Positions 1 through 8,311 of a stretch of 35,094 nt of DNA are shown in pieces; within the stretch, counting starts at the first letter, position 1; each line of letters opens with the position of its first letter. Origin of the DNA: Candidatus Njordarchaeota archaeon (GTDB lineage Archaea > Thermoproteota > JANJXX01 > Panguiarchaeales > Panguiarchaeaceae); the NCBI GenBank assembly GCA_029855985.1, contig JAGSHR010000222.1, forward strand, positions 1-35,094, written 5' to 3'. The notes beneath the pieces are model-generated. The model was not told where the DNA came from and ran no database searches. It saw only the letters and a list, made by a program, of their open reading frames with translations. Position numbers and translations under genes: made by a program.

Positions 1-171
1 AAAAAACACTTATCTATTTTGCATTTTTTGCCTTCAGATGTGTCTTCTATATTAATAACTATAGATTATCACTCAAAAACTTTGAAGAGATTAAAATATG
101 AAATGAGACTTAATTATGGGAGTTATTCTAATTGTTCAATTGCAAGTTGCTGGTTATTCCTTTATGATTAA
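1..171 (+). CDS. Possible C-terminal fragment of a gene cut by the window edge
   Basis: Frame 1 is open from the first base to a TAA at 169-171, giving 56 codons without a start of their own, so this could be the tail of a gene that begins outside the window. The translated piece holds a mix of hydrophobic and basic residues and ends in WLFLYD. I do not recognise a family. An open frame of this length can occur by chance in AT-rich DNA, so this is only a possibility. The next gene runs in the same direction after about 60 bases. Confidence 0.3.
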   Translation, partial: KKHLSILHFLPSDVSSILITIDYHSKTLKRLKYEMRLNYGSYSNCSIASCWLFLYD

Positions 172-232
172 ATTTTAAGACTGGAAACATTCAGTGTTTT
201 TGGATGGGAAAGGTACTGCGGAGAAAGTGAAG

Positions 233-1261
233 ATGAGTGACGTAGAATCAAAGATCATTGCAAAAGTTGAGGTGCTCCTAGAGTACGAGGGAAAAACACT
301 AGTGGATAAAACTGTTGCAAATATTCTTAGAATAATTGACGAGTATGGCTCGTTGCTTGCTGCTGCAAGGATGTTAAGCATTCCTTATTCAAGAGTTTGG
401 GAGAGAATATCCAAAATTGAAAAAATACTTGGTGAGGAAATAATCGAAAGAAAAAAGGAGAGGAAACAGGGTGTTACACTAACTAAACTTGGTAAAGCAT
501 TATTGAATATCTATGTGAAAAAATGTCTTGAACACAATATCCCCATAGACTGGAAAGCATCTTTCAAAGAGAACATAACCAAAAATAAAATTATTTTTAT
601 GGGAAGTCATGATCCACTAATCGAGAATATCTTACAAGATATCGAAAGAACCGTTAATGTTAAAATCTCCATATGTTGGACAGGCTCAAAAATCGGCATT
701 GATTCACTCTACAGGGGAGAAGCCACTCTAACAGCTTCACATTGGTATGACCCCAAAACTAGAGAATACAATCTCCCCCTTTTAAGGAAGTTTAAGTCAG
801 TTAAATTCACGATTTTTAGGGGGTTAGAACGGGAGATAGGTTTAGCATTTTCTCCAAAACTACCCATAAGAGAAATCAGCGAACTATTTAACGGAAAATA
901 TAAAATCGCTAACAGAAATAAGGGTTCAGGTACTAGAAATTATGTTGAAGAACTTCTTAGAGACTTTAAGGTCAAGAAGATTCCTGGCTTAGAAACAGAA
1001 TTCCCAACACACTATGATGTCGCTAGGTCAATAGCTCTCGGTAATGCCGATTTCGGTGTGACTCCCAGATATATCGCGGAGCTCTATGATTTGAAATTTT
1101 TACCACTGAGATGGGAATTTTTTGACTTTATAACCATTGCAGATTATTTGGATAACGTTGCACCTCTAATGAAACAAATAGAGGGAAAGTTGCTAGCTTT
1201 AATAAAAAAGTATAGAGGATACCGATTGAAAGCGGGCAAGTTGTCTATCATGGAAATATGA
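233..1261 (+). CDS. ModE-like winged-helix regulator fused to a periplasmic-binding-protein-like domain
   Basis: Likely a one-component transcription regulator that senses a small ligand. The N-terminal ~100 residues look like the ModE/LysR-type winged helix: a helical 'DEYGSLLAAARMLSIPYSRVW' segment followed by a recognition helix and basic wing (ERKKERKQGVTLT). Residues ~125-320 look like the PBP-like domain often attached to archaeal ModE-type proteins: MGSHDPLIENIL, NRNKGSGTRNYVEELL, SIALGNADFGVTPRYIAEL. In that family the ligand is often molybdate or tungstate, but the ligand here is not shown. The start is taken at ATG 233 because GGAG lies nine bases upstream; a longer GTG start at 194 has no such site. 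No transporter genes are adjacent, so the target is unknown. Confidence 0.82.
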   Translation: MSDVESKIIAKVEVLLEYEGKTLVDKTVANILRIIDEYGSLLAAARMLSIPYSRVWERISKIEKILGEEIIERKKERKQGVTLTKLGKALLNIYVKKCLEHNIPIDWKASFKENITKNKIIFMGSHDPLIENILQDIERTVNVKISICWTGSKIGIDSLYRGEATLTASHWYDPKTREYNLPLLRKFKSVKFTIFRGLEREIGLAFSPKLPIREISELFNGKYKIANRNKGSGTRNYVEELLRDFKVKKIPGLETEFPTHYDVARSIALGNADFGVTPRYIAELYDLKFLPLRWEFFDFITIADYLDNVAPLMKQIEGKLLALIKKYRGYRLKAGKLSIMEI

Positions 1262-1383
1262 CGTATAGTGATATTTGAAGACTAGAGCTTACCCTTTTTA
1301 GTCAATTATTTATTTTTTGCGAAGCGAGATGTTTTTAACTCTGTTTAAATGTTATATTTAGAGATTGTTGACAGGGAGCCACG

Positions 1384-3300
1384 ATGGAAAGTATTGATTA
1401 CCATAATTTAGGCTTAAGAGTTGGGTTAGAAATCCATCAGCAATTAGCAACAAAGAGAAAATTATTTTGCCACTGTAAGCCCGATTTAATAAAGAGAGAT
1501 CCTGATAGGCTGATTATAAGATATATGCGCCCTACGTTAAGCGAAACAGGTGAAATCGACGAGGCATCTAAAAAAGAATTTAAGAAGAGGAAGAAAATTA
1601 TTTATGAAACTTATTATGATCTCTGCCCATATGAGGTCGATGAGATACCTCCCTATGAGGTTGACAGAGAATCTTTGATAACTGCTTTGCTTGTTGCTAG
1701 ATTGTTTAAAATGGATGTTCCTGATATTCTCATGGTTTCCAGAAAACAATATCTCGACGGGAGTGTTCCATCCGGATTCCAGAGGACCATATTAGTTGCA
1801 CTAAACGGAGAGCTAGAGTTGTCAAGTGGAAAGAAAATCGGAATTAATCAAATATGCTTAGAGGAGGACGCTGCGAGGAAAATTAAGGAAGACGAAAGAT
1901 CCGTTACTTATAGGGTTGATCGTTTAGGAATACCTTTAATTGAGATTACAACAGATGCATCATTAAATTCCCCCGATGAGGTTCTTGACGCAGCACTGAG
2001 AATTGGTGCTCTCCTACGAGCGACTGGTAAAGCCCGTAGAGGAATCGGAACAATAAGGCAAGACATAAACGTTAGCATAAAGGGCGGAGCCAGAATTGAA
2101 ATCAAAGGAGTTCAAAAGCCAGAGTGGTTCAAGAAACTCATAGATAACGAAATACAAAGACAACTGAAACTAATAGAGATAAAAGAAAAATTGGCTGAAC
2201 GCGGGATTACAAAAGAAGTGATAATGAGGGAGGAGCCCAAGGATATAACTCACCTGTTCAAGAACACAAAAGCTAAGTTCATAAAGAAAGCGATAAGCAG
2301 GGGCGAAAAAATCTTAGGAGTAAAGCTCCCTGGTTTTGGGGGACTACTTGGCATCGAGATACAGCCTGGAAAGAGATTCGGAAAAGAATTCGCGGAGAGA
2401 GTATCTGTAATTGTAGGTCTCAAAGGTATAATTCACACAGATGAATTACCAGCATATGGAATAAGTGAGAACGATAAAGATAACCTATTTAAAGAGTTTT
2501 CAGCTGACCGAGAGCGTGACTGCGTGGCATTTGTGGTCGGTCCAGAAGAAAAAATCTACGATGCTATTGTAGAAGTAAAAGAAAGAGCCATTGCAGCATT
2601 ATACGGCGTTCCCGAAGAAACCAGGAGAGCAAACCCCGATGGTACAACTTCTTTTGAAAGACTAATAGGCACAGCTGCAAGATTGTACCCCGATACAGAT
2701 TCCCCGCCAATATTCATCACTGATGATCTACTAAGAGAAGTATCTGAGATAAAAGTTGAACTCCCATGGGTGAAGATAGAGAGATACGTTAAAGAGCTTG
2801 GTTTATCAGAAATGCATGCTAAATCCATAGTGTTATCCGAGTGGGGGCCCCTTTTCGAGGAGTTATTAGCAGAAAACGTTAACCCTAAGCTCGCTGCTTA
2901 CACGATCGTTGAAACATTTACAAGCCTTAGAAGGGAGGGCGTTGATGTTGATTCAATCGATCAGGACAAAATAAAGAGAATGTTCCTACTAGTGAGGGAT
3001 GGAAAAATCGCAAAGGAGGCTATTCCCGATGTTCTTACATATCTCGCCAGGAACCCAGAAAAAGATGCAACCGATGCAATAAAAGCTCTTGGTTTGGAGA
3101 GAATGAGCATTGAGGAACTAGAAGAGATTATTGAAGAAGTCATTAAGGAAAATTATAACCTAATCGAGGAGAGAGGCATGGGAGCATTTTCACCGCTAAT
3201 GGGACATGTTATGAAAAGAGTTAAGGGCAAAATTGACGGCAAGACTGTGAGTGAAGTGTTAAGAAAGAAAATTAACGAGAAGTTAATTTCTAAAAAGTGA
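1384..3300 (+). CDS. gatE: Glutamyl-tRNA(Gln) amidotransferase subunit E (GatE)
   Basis: GatE, with the asparaginase-like GatD, converts Glu-tRNA(Gln) to Gln-tRNA(Gln) in archaea without glutaminyl-tRNA synthetase. The 638 residues match the usual length. GatB/E core motifs are clear: GLRVGLEIHQQL at the start, CLEEDAAR, YRVDRLGIPLIEI and GTIRQDINVS, and RIEIKGVQ. A middle insertion of the AspRS-like type that separates GatE from GatB follows (LPAYGISENDKDNLFKEF, YGVPEETRRANPDGTTSFE). The C-terminus is helical and resembles the YqeY-type tRNA-binding tail. GGGAG sits just before the ATG, and a TATA-like ATGTTATATTTAG lies near 1347-1359. GatD is not in the window. The gene marks the organism as archaeal, since GatDE is archaea-specific. 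Confidence 0.97.
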   Translation: MESIDYHNLGLRVGLEIHQQLATKRKLFCHCKPDLIKRDPDRLIIRYMRPTLSETGEIDEASKKEFKKRKKIIYETYYDLCPYEVDEIPPYEVDRESLITALLVARLFKMDVPDILMVSRKQYLDGSVPSGFQRTILVALNGELELSSGKKIGINQICLEEDAARKIKEDERSVTYRVDRLGIPLIEITTDASLNSPDEVLDAALRIGALLRATGKARRGIGTIRQDINVSIKGGARIEIKGVQKPEWFKKLIDNEIQRQLKLIEIKEKLAERGITKEVIMREEPKDITHLFKNTKAKFIKKAISRGEKILGVKLPGFGGLLGIEIQPGKRFGKEFAERVSVIVGLKGIIHTDELPAYGISENDKDNLFKEFSADRERDCVAFVVGPEEKIYDAIVEVKERAIAALYGVPEETRRANPDGTTSFERLIGTAARLYPDTDSPPIFITDDLLREVSEIKVELPWVKIERYVKELGLSEMHAKSIVLSEWGPLFEELLAENVNPKLAAYTIVETFTSLRREGVDVDSIDQDKIKRMFLLVRDGKIAKEAIPDVLTYLARNPEKDATDAIKALGLERMSIEELEEIIEEVIKENYNLIEERGMGAFSPLMGHVMKRVKGKIDGKTVSEVLRKKINEKLISKK

Positions 3301-3396
3301 CATCCCCCTTTGATAACATTTGCATTAAGATAACCATTTCTCCTTTTTTGTGACTAAAAATAATTGTCAATAAAATATAATATTCAAATAGAGCTC

Positions 3397-3413
3397 CCCT
3401 ATATAATTTTTTA
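3397..3413 (+). promoter_or_regulatory. TATA-like promoter of the CHMP2-like ESCRT-III gene
   Basis: The stretch CTATATAATTTTTTA lies about 60 bases ahead of the ATG at 3469 in an otherwise empty intergenic region. An archaeal TATA box here would place the transcription start near 3431. This is inferred from sequence only. Confidence 0.4.
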
Positions 3414-3468
3414 ATAGAGCCAATTTGTTATTAACATTAAATAAAAAGTGGCGATTAATTTGTCGACC

Positions 3469-4092
3469 ATGGGAAAATTTTTGGCTTGGCTTGCTGGCAA
3501 AAGTGCGGCACCAAAACCTGAAGAGCTCAGAAGAGATTTAAGACTCTTGGAGAGGAGAATGGAGCGATATGAGAGAAATATAGAAAGCAAGAGAAAGAAA
3601 GCAATGAAATCCCTTGAGAGGGCTTTAAAGAGGGGCGATATGGACATAGCTAAGGAATATGCCAAGCATGCTGTAATGTTAGAGAGAGACCTTAAATCGA
3701 TTATTAAACTCAAGGGTAAGATCACAAACTTGTTGAACCTTGTTGAGCGAGGCTTAATCATGGATAAGATAAGAGAAAGCATTCAAGACATGATCCCAAT
3801 AATCTACGCTATATCCAACTCGATGGTTAATAAGGACCTCCAATCCGAGTTCGCGGAGTTGCTCAAGAGCCTAGAACAACTTGAAGTTGGACAAGAGATG
3901 CTCACAGATAATATATCGGAGATGTTAAACGAAGGCGAAATCGATGAAGATGCAGAGAAACTTTTAAGAGAGAAAATGCTCGAACAAGGCATAGTTGTGG
4001 AAGAAGGGAAAAAGAAAACAAAGGAGAGAAAAGTCACTAAAGAAGAAATTGAAAAGTTACTCAGAGAAGTGGAAAAAGACGAGATTAATTAA
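3469..4092 (+). CDS. ESCRT-III family protein, CHMP2/Vps2-24-like, with MIM1-like C-terminal motif
   Basis: Predicted membrane-remodelling filament protein of the Snf7/ESCRT-III family, 207 residues. The head MGKFLAWLAGK resembles the short amphipathic anchor of eukaryotic CHMP proteins and is followed by KPEELRRDLRLLERRMER, close in pattern to the CHMP2 start (TPEELLRQNQRAL). A long basic helical hairpin follows (~20-100), then acidic helices (~110-170) and a charged linker. The last 16 residues form a helix, EEIEKLLREVEKDE, resembling a MIM1 motif that binds the MIT domain of Vps4. The start is put at ATG 3469 because the anchor begins there; a GTG at 3448 would add seven residues. It overlaps the convergent RNase HII-like gene by eight bases. 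No Vps4 is in the window. The fold is well supported; the CHMP2 affinity is my reading. Confidence 0.85.
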   Translation: MGKFLAWLAGKSAAPKPEELRRDLRLLERRMERYERNIESKRKKAMKSLERALKRGDMDIAKEYAKHAVMLERDLKSIIKLKGKITNLLNLVERGLIMDKIRESIQDMIPIIYAISNSMVNKDLQSEFAELLKSLEQLEVGQEMLTDNISEMLNEGEIDEDAEKLLREKMLEQGIVVEEGKKKTKERKVTKEEIEKLLREVEKDEIN

Positions 4093-4795
4093 GAAATCTC
4101 ATCATGTATGTTGATACGACACCCGCAGCCGCTACATTCCTATCTTTTAGTTCACCACTTTTTCCTAGATACTTTATCTTCTCATGGTCTTCAACGCCTT
4201 TTGGCTTGTCTCCATCTATTAAAACCTTAGCATCTATCCCCAGATTCTCAAAAAGTGTTATGAGCGATTTAGCCACGGCGTTAACTATGTCCCCTATCGT
4301 GTATCCCTTCTCCCGAATGTACTCCAGTAACCCAATGTGGAATTTGAATATAGAGGAAAACTCGCTGTTTCTCATGGCATCCATAAAGTAATTTAATAAC
4401 TTTTCTTTATCTACTTTCTTTGAATCCACAATGTCGAAAACCCTATAGCTAACCGCGCTTACAACAAAGTTTACCTTTGCATCCACTCCGGACTCATCGA
4501 TACCAATTATCAACTCAGTTTTCCTAGCAAACTCCCTTAAGCTCTCCCAGTTTGTATCACCCTCACCAAATAACTTGGAATTCATTGCCTTTTCAAACTC
4601 AGAGGAACCCGTTATTACAACTGAGTAATCATTTTCCTTTCGAAGCTTTCTATAAATCTTTATGACTCCATCTTTAGAATCGAACCTATGTAATAGGGCC
4701 TCATGCTTCTCCTTGACCTCTTTTAACCCCATCGCCTTTATCTTACTTAAGATAACGTCTACCTCATCTTTAGTTAGATGTTTTCGCACAATCAT
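4085..4795 (-). CDS. RNase HII-like protein with conserved DEDD tetrad and an N-terminal extra domain
   Basis: 236 residues, not annotated from memory of an exact family, though it may belong to one of the archaeal domains of unknown function. The C-terminal part (~95-236) reads as an RNase H fold of the HII type. IIGIDESG places D100-E101 at the end of strand 1, VLIDGD gives D194, and ELKDRNVAAAGVVST gives D218. In the true RNase HII of this window (25431-26096) the equivalents are D19-E20, D121 and D148, with nearly the same spacing and a similar 'D..xxVSAAS' helix. The GRG loop that reads the ribose hydroxyl in RNase HII is absent (ESGVDAK). The N-terminal ~90 residues are a small alpha/beta unit, reminiscent of the extra domain of bacterial RNase HIII, but this is weak. 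Likely a nuclease or nucleic-acid-binding protein. Confidence 0.75.
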   Translation of the reverse strand: MIVRKHLTKDEVDVILSKIKAMGLKEVKEKHEALLHRFDSKDGVIKIYRKLRKENDYSVVITGSSEFEKAMNSKLFGEGDTNWESLREFARKTELIIGIDESGVDAKVNFVVSAVSYRVFDIVDSKKVDKEKLLNYFMDAMRNSEFSSIFKFHIGLLEYIREKGYTIGDIVNAVAKSLITLFENLGIDAKVLIDGDKPKGVEDHEKIKYLGKSGELKDRNVAAAGVVSTYMMRFLN

Positions 4796-4910
4796 CGATG
4801 GCGACCTCAGAGAATACTAGCGCAATGAGATTATTTATTTTAAATCACAAATATTTATGCTATAAGGATGTTTGTTATTTCGTGAAATTAGTTGGCGGAA
4901 AACAAATTCG

Positions 4911-5690
4911 ATGGGTTATGATATGAGAAAGTCATATCTGTTTGATTTGGATTTCACCACTCTCTCGTACAGTTTTTATCCAGGTGTCTTCTCAAAAATC
5001 ATAGAGTTTTATGGCCTCGATTTTCTCACACCAGATGATTTGAGAAGGATGTTGCACAGAAAGTCCCTAGAGCTCTACTTGAATAATCGACCTTTAGAGT
5101 CTCACGATTGGGATCTAATTCTCGAAATAATCCTCAAACAAAACGGGATAAAACCAACTAAGAATTTCACGGAATTTGTGATAGAAGACGTAACCGAGAG
5201 AGGAGCTCCAATAACGAAAGGTGCATTGCGATTATTCGACACTATAAAGCAGGAGAACGGTGTTATAGGAATTCTCACTAATGGATTTAAGAGGTACCAA
5301 AAAATAAAAGTGGAAGTTTCGGGCATTAGCGAGCTCGTTGACTTTATAATTTATATTGATGATGTCGGTACAATCAAGCCCTACAAGGAATTCTTTAACT
5401 ATGCTATTAAATATTCAATGCAACTGAAAGCAGAGCCCGTTGCCTACGTCGGAGATAATTTTTATTTTGATGTCATTGGCGCTTTGAACAGTGGTATCAG
5501 AAACGTTGTATGGTATCGGAAGAAAGGAGATTACAAGATGGGAAAATATAAAATTAGTGAACTAACAGACATCTTTAACAAAGTAGTTGAGGTGTATAAC
5601 CACCAGTTACCTGAAATAGACAAACAAGCCGAGATTTTTGTAGCAAATAACCTTGAAGATATCTTAGAATTTGGTTTTCTATACATGTAA
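4911..5690 (+). CDS. HAD-superfamily hydrolase
   Basis: A phosphatase-type haloacid dehalogenase-like protein. Motif I is FDLDFTTL with the nucleophile and acid aspartates two apart; motif II is GILTNG; the motif III lysine lies in TIKPYKEFF; motif IV is YVGDNFYFDVIGA, with the metal-binding aspartates. A helical cap lies between motifs I and II (about residues 25-90), as in subfamily I enzymes. The substrate cannot be told. The first motif sits only a few residues from the start, so the start is ATG 4911 or ATG 4923; an upstream TTG at 4872 is less likely. The C-terminal ~45 residues (YNHQLPEIDKQAEIFVANNLEDILE) keep the usual HAD ending, where the phosphatase name often reads 'advvi.sl.el'. 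It is divergent from the RNase HII-like gene. Confidence 0.85.
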   Translation: MGYDMRKSYLFDLDFTTLSYSFYPGVFSKIIEFYGLDFLTPDDLRRMLHRKSLELYLNNRPLESHDWDLILEIILKQNGIKPTKNFTEFVIEDVTERGAPITKGALRLFDTIKQENGVIGILTNGFKRYQKIKVEVSGISELVDFIIYIDDVGTIKPYKEFFNYAIKYSMQLKAEPVAYVGDNFYFDVIGALNSGIRNVVWYRKKGDYKMGKYKISELTDIFNKVVEVYNHQLPEIDKQAEIFVANNLEDILEFGFLYM

Positions 5691-5731
5691 CATATTATCA
5701 AATGTTAATTGAAACTAATTTGGTGTTTACA

Positions 5732-6937
5732 ATGATCATTGGAGTTGTTGGGAAACCAAATGCTGGCAAGACTACTTTTTTTAATGCCGCGACAGCACAA
5801 GACGCAAAGGTAGCTGATTACCCCTTCACAACAATTGACCCAAATGTTGGAGTTGCATATGCAAGTATTCCATGCGTGTGCAGGGAATTTGGAGTTAAGG
5901 ATAATCCCCAAAACTCTTATTGCGAGGATGGCATCCGATTTATACCAGTAAAAATGATTGATGTAGCGGGTCTTGTTCCAGGTGCATGGCAAGGAAGGGG
6001 GATGGGTAATCAGTTTCTTGATCACTTGAGACAAGCTGACGTTTTGATTCATGTTGTAGATGCATCGGGCTCCTTTGATGCAGAGGGAAAACCGCTGGGT
6101 AAACCTGGTTCATGGGATCCAATTAAGGACATTGAATTCCTCGAGGAGGAAATCGCTAGGTGGATGTTTCAAATACTTAAAAGAAACTGGGACCGCTATG
6201 TGAGGCGAGTTGAAGTTGAAAAAGGAGACCTCGTAGAAGCCCTCGCTGAGAAGTTGTCGGGACTTTCGATTACGTATCACCACATACAAAGGGCAATTGA
6301 TGAATTAGGTCTCAATGCAGACAGACCCACTCAGTGGTCAGATGAAGAATTATACAACTTCTCCAAAAAACTTAGAGAAATATCCAAACCCATACTAATA
6401 GTGGCAAATAAGATTGATATCCCTGTGGCTGAAGAAAATTATAAGAGGATTAAGGACTTAGGGTACCCCGTTGTTCCAGCCTCCGCAATTGCCGAACTTG
6501 CACTAATTCGATATAAAGAAAAAGGAATTGTGAGTTATGTTAGAGGATCGAACACCTTTGAAATATTAAAACCTGATGCCTTAGATGATAAAGCTAAACG
6601 CCTTTTCTCTGCAATAAGAGAGTTATTGTCAAAATGGGGTTCAACAGGCGTTCAAGAGGCCATTAATAAAGCAGTTTTTGAGTTAGGTGATATGATTGCT
6701 GTTTACCCAGTGGAAGATGTCAACAAATTAACTGACAAGAAGGGAAATGTTTTACCAGATGTTTTTCTAGTAAAGAGGGGAACAACCGCTCGGGAGTTTG
6801 CTGCAAAAATACACACGGACTTAGCGAAAACATTTCTTTACGCAATTGATGCTAGAACAAAAAGGAAGTTAGGTGAGGATCACGTTTTGAATCATAGAGA
6901 TGTTATAAAAATTGTTGCTGCCGCTAGAAGAAAGTGA
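5732..6937 (+). CDS. YchF/Obg-family GTP-binding protein with TGS domain
   Basis: A TRAFAC-class P-loop GTPase/ATPase of the Obg-YchF group, 401 residues, soluble. G1 is GKPNAGKTT, preceded by MIIGVVG at the very start. The switch II region is MIDVAGLVPGAWQGRGMGNQFL, typical of Obg/YchF. G4 is NKID and the TGS domain occupies the last ~80 residues (PDVFLVKRGTTAREFAAKIH to NHRDVIKIVAAARRK). A helical insert lies at about 160-220. Family members bind ribosomes or translation factors; the nucleotide preference here is not decided. The start is ATG 5732 with GGTG six bases upstream, not the ATG at 5702. It follows the HAD gene by about 40 bases. Confidence 0.93.
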   Translation: MIIGVVGKPNAGKTTFFNAATAQDAKVADYPFTTIDPNVGVAYASIPCVCREFGVKDNPQNSYCEDGIRFIPVKMIDVAGLVPGAWQGRGMGNQFLDHLRQADVLIHVVDASGSFDAEGKPLGKPGSWDPIKDIEFLEEEIARWMFQILKRNWDRYVRRVEVEKGDLVEALAEKLSGLSITYHHIQRAIDELGLNADRPTQWSDEELYNFSKKLREISKPILIVANKIDIPVAEENYKRIKDLGYPVVPASAIAELALIRYKEKGIVSYVRGSNTFEILKPDALDDKAKRLFSAIRELLSKWGSTGVQEAINKAVFELGDMIAVYPVEDVNKLTDKKGNVLPDVFLVKRGTTAREFAAKIHTDLAKTFLYAIDARTKRKLGEDHVLNHRDVIKIVAAARRK

Positions 6938-6958
6938 ATTAAAATTTGGTGCTGAAAA

Positions 6959-7441
6959 TTATTTATTCATTAACTCTTTGAGTTTTTCTTTTACTTTTTC
7001 CACATGACCATTCACTCTAACGTTGTACCATCGGTACGCTATTTTTCCCTCTGGATCAATGATGAATGTGCTCCTGATTACCCCATAGTATTCCTTCCCA
7101 TATCTCTTTTTTAACCCCCAAGCACCGTAGGCTTCTAAAACTTTGTGTTCGGGATCGCTTAGAAGTGTTACTTTCAAGGAATGTTTTTCCCTGAACTTTT
7201 TGTGGCTCTCTACGCTATCAGGGCTAACCCCTAACACCACCGCACCTAGCTTTTCGAAATCATGCAAGTGCTCCGTGAAGTCTTTTGCTTCTCTTGTGCA
7301 ACCTGAGGTGTTATCTTTAGGGTAAAAGTAGAGGACTACCCACTTACCCTTATAATTGTTCAAACAAACTTCTTCTCCATCCTGGTTTGGTAAACAGAAT
7401 TCAGGTGCTTTCTCTCCTATTTCCAATTTTTTCTGAGCCAT
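6959..7441 (-). CDS. Peroxiredoxin of the PrxQ/Bcp type
   Basis: Thiol peroxidase of 160 residues, the usual size, reducing hydroperoxides in the cytoplasm. The peroxidatic cysteine is C48 in PKDNTSGCTREAKDF. Most PrxQ proteins carry the resolving cysteine five residues later; here that position is Lys (CTREAK), so the enzyme may work as a 1-Cys form or use C16 or C26 near the N-terminus. The thioredoxin fold continues with VVLGVSPDSVESHKKF, LLSDPEHKVLEAYGAWG and RSTFIIDPEGKIAYRW. GGGT precedes the ATG by six bases. The gene is convergent with the YchF gene and stands alone. Confidence 0.93.
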   Translation of the reverse strand: MAQKKLEIGEKAPEFCLPNQDGEEVCLNNYKGKWVVLYFYPKDNTSGCTREAKDFTEHLHDFEKLGAVVLGVSPDSVESHKKFREKHSLKVTLLSDPEHKVLEAYGAWGLKKRYGKEYYGVIRSTFIIDPEGKIAYRWYNVRVNGHVEKVKEKLKELMNK

Positions 7442-7522
7442 TTTAATACCCCTTTTTTGATTTTGAGTTTAGAGAATTATAAACCCTGGTCGATAAAAAC
7501 TTACTAATGTTTTTTCGGTGTA

Positions 7523-8251
7523 TTATACCCTTTCTCCCCTTTTCCTAAGCAACCTCCTTAAGGCTGGATTTGAATCAACCAAGCTCCTAAAAACAATATC
7601 AAATGACTCTTCGGGGCTAAGAGATCTTTTTATAAAAACACCTGTTCGACCCACTTCATCACGTTTCGTTAACACTTTCACGCGCTCTTTTACAGTGTCA
7701 ATGCTGATCCCTAAGGTTTTAGCCACCCACTCTTCTCTTCCAATAATGGATAATTCCCTATGCCCTCTGTCAGTCGGTATGATTAAAACTAACCTTTTGT
7801 CAACACCCTTAACCCTATTCCTCAAATCTTTAATCGAGTGAGAATCAATCATTCCACCAAATTTATAGAATTCATACTCGGTTTTTTTGAGTGATATCAA
7901 AGGTATCGTGATTGTTGTTTCATAGTCAACGTAAATGAGTGCTTTTGGTGTGTTTTTTGGCGTTGCTTGAACAATTTCCCTAGCATAAATCCCACTAAAT
8001 TCTATTTCGATAGCTTGCTCAACTATGAAAACTTGGATTGGTTCTAGAATAACAATGTCAATGTCGCTTCTTTTGTGAACGTCACCCCTAGCTATAGAGC
8101 CATAAGCATAGGGTTTCAAACCGTATCTAACCAGAACATCCATAACCTTACTTGCTTTTTCCCTTTTTTCATTTAGCAACGCCCAGTGTGCTTCATTATA
8201 TATGACTTCTCTATCAATCTCTCTAACCACTTTTTCCCTCAAATTAATCAC
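7523..8251 (-). CDS. Predicted nucleotidyltransferase (pol-beta fold) with C-terminal HTH-like region
   Basis: A minimal nucleotidyltransferase core lies near residues 45-72: YGSIARGDVHKRSDIDIVI, with the GS loop at 51-52 and the metal-binding aspartates D63 and D65. This is the DNA polymerase beta-like signature (GSxxRG...SDID). A third acid may lie in IYVDYETT. The C-terminal region (REEWVAKTLGISIDTVKERVKVL) looks like a helix-turn-helix. The protein resembles an archaeal group of predicted nucleotidyltransferases without known substrate. Start alternatives are GTG 8251 and TTG 8242; the latter has TGTG six bases upstream, which fits the local start pattern less well than a GGTG. Confidence 0.8.
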   Translation of the reverse strand: MINLREKVVREIDREVIYNEAHWALLNEKREKASKVMDVLVRYGLKPYAYGSIARGDVHKRSDIDIVILEPIQVFIVEQAIEIEFSGIYAREIVQATPKNTPKALIYVDYETTITIPLISLKKTEYEFYKFGGMIDSHSIKDLRNRVKGVDKRLVLIIPTDRGHRELSIIGREEWVAKTLGISIDTVKERVKVLTKRDEVGRTGVFIKRSLSPEESFDIVFRSLVDSNPALRRLLRKRGERV

Positions 8252-8311
8252 ATTTCACTAGGGTTTTCCGTTTTATTTTTAGTTTATTGAAGACTTAAAT
8301 CTCAACCATGC

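Noticed and set aside
3411..3782. Long Ser/Leu-rich antisense frames opposite the ESCRT-III and other Lys/Glu-rich genes
   Set aside because: Ser/Leu/Phe-rich products are the expected reverse reading of Glu/Lys-rich coding DNA; no starts or families fit.
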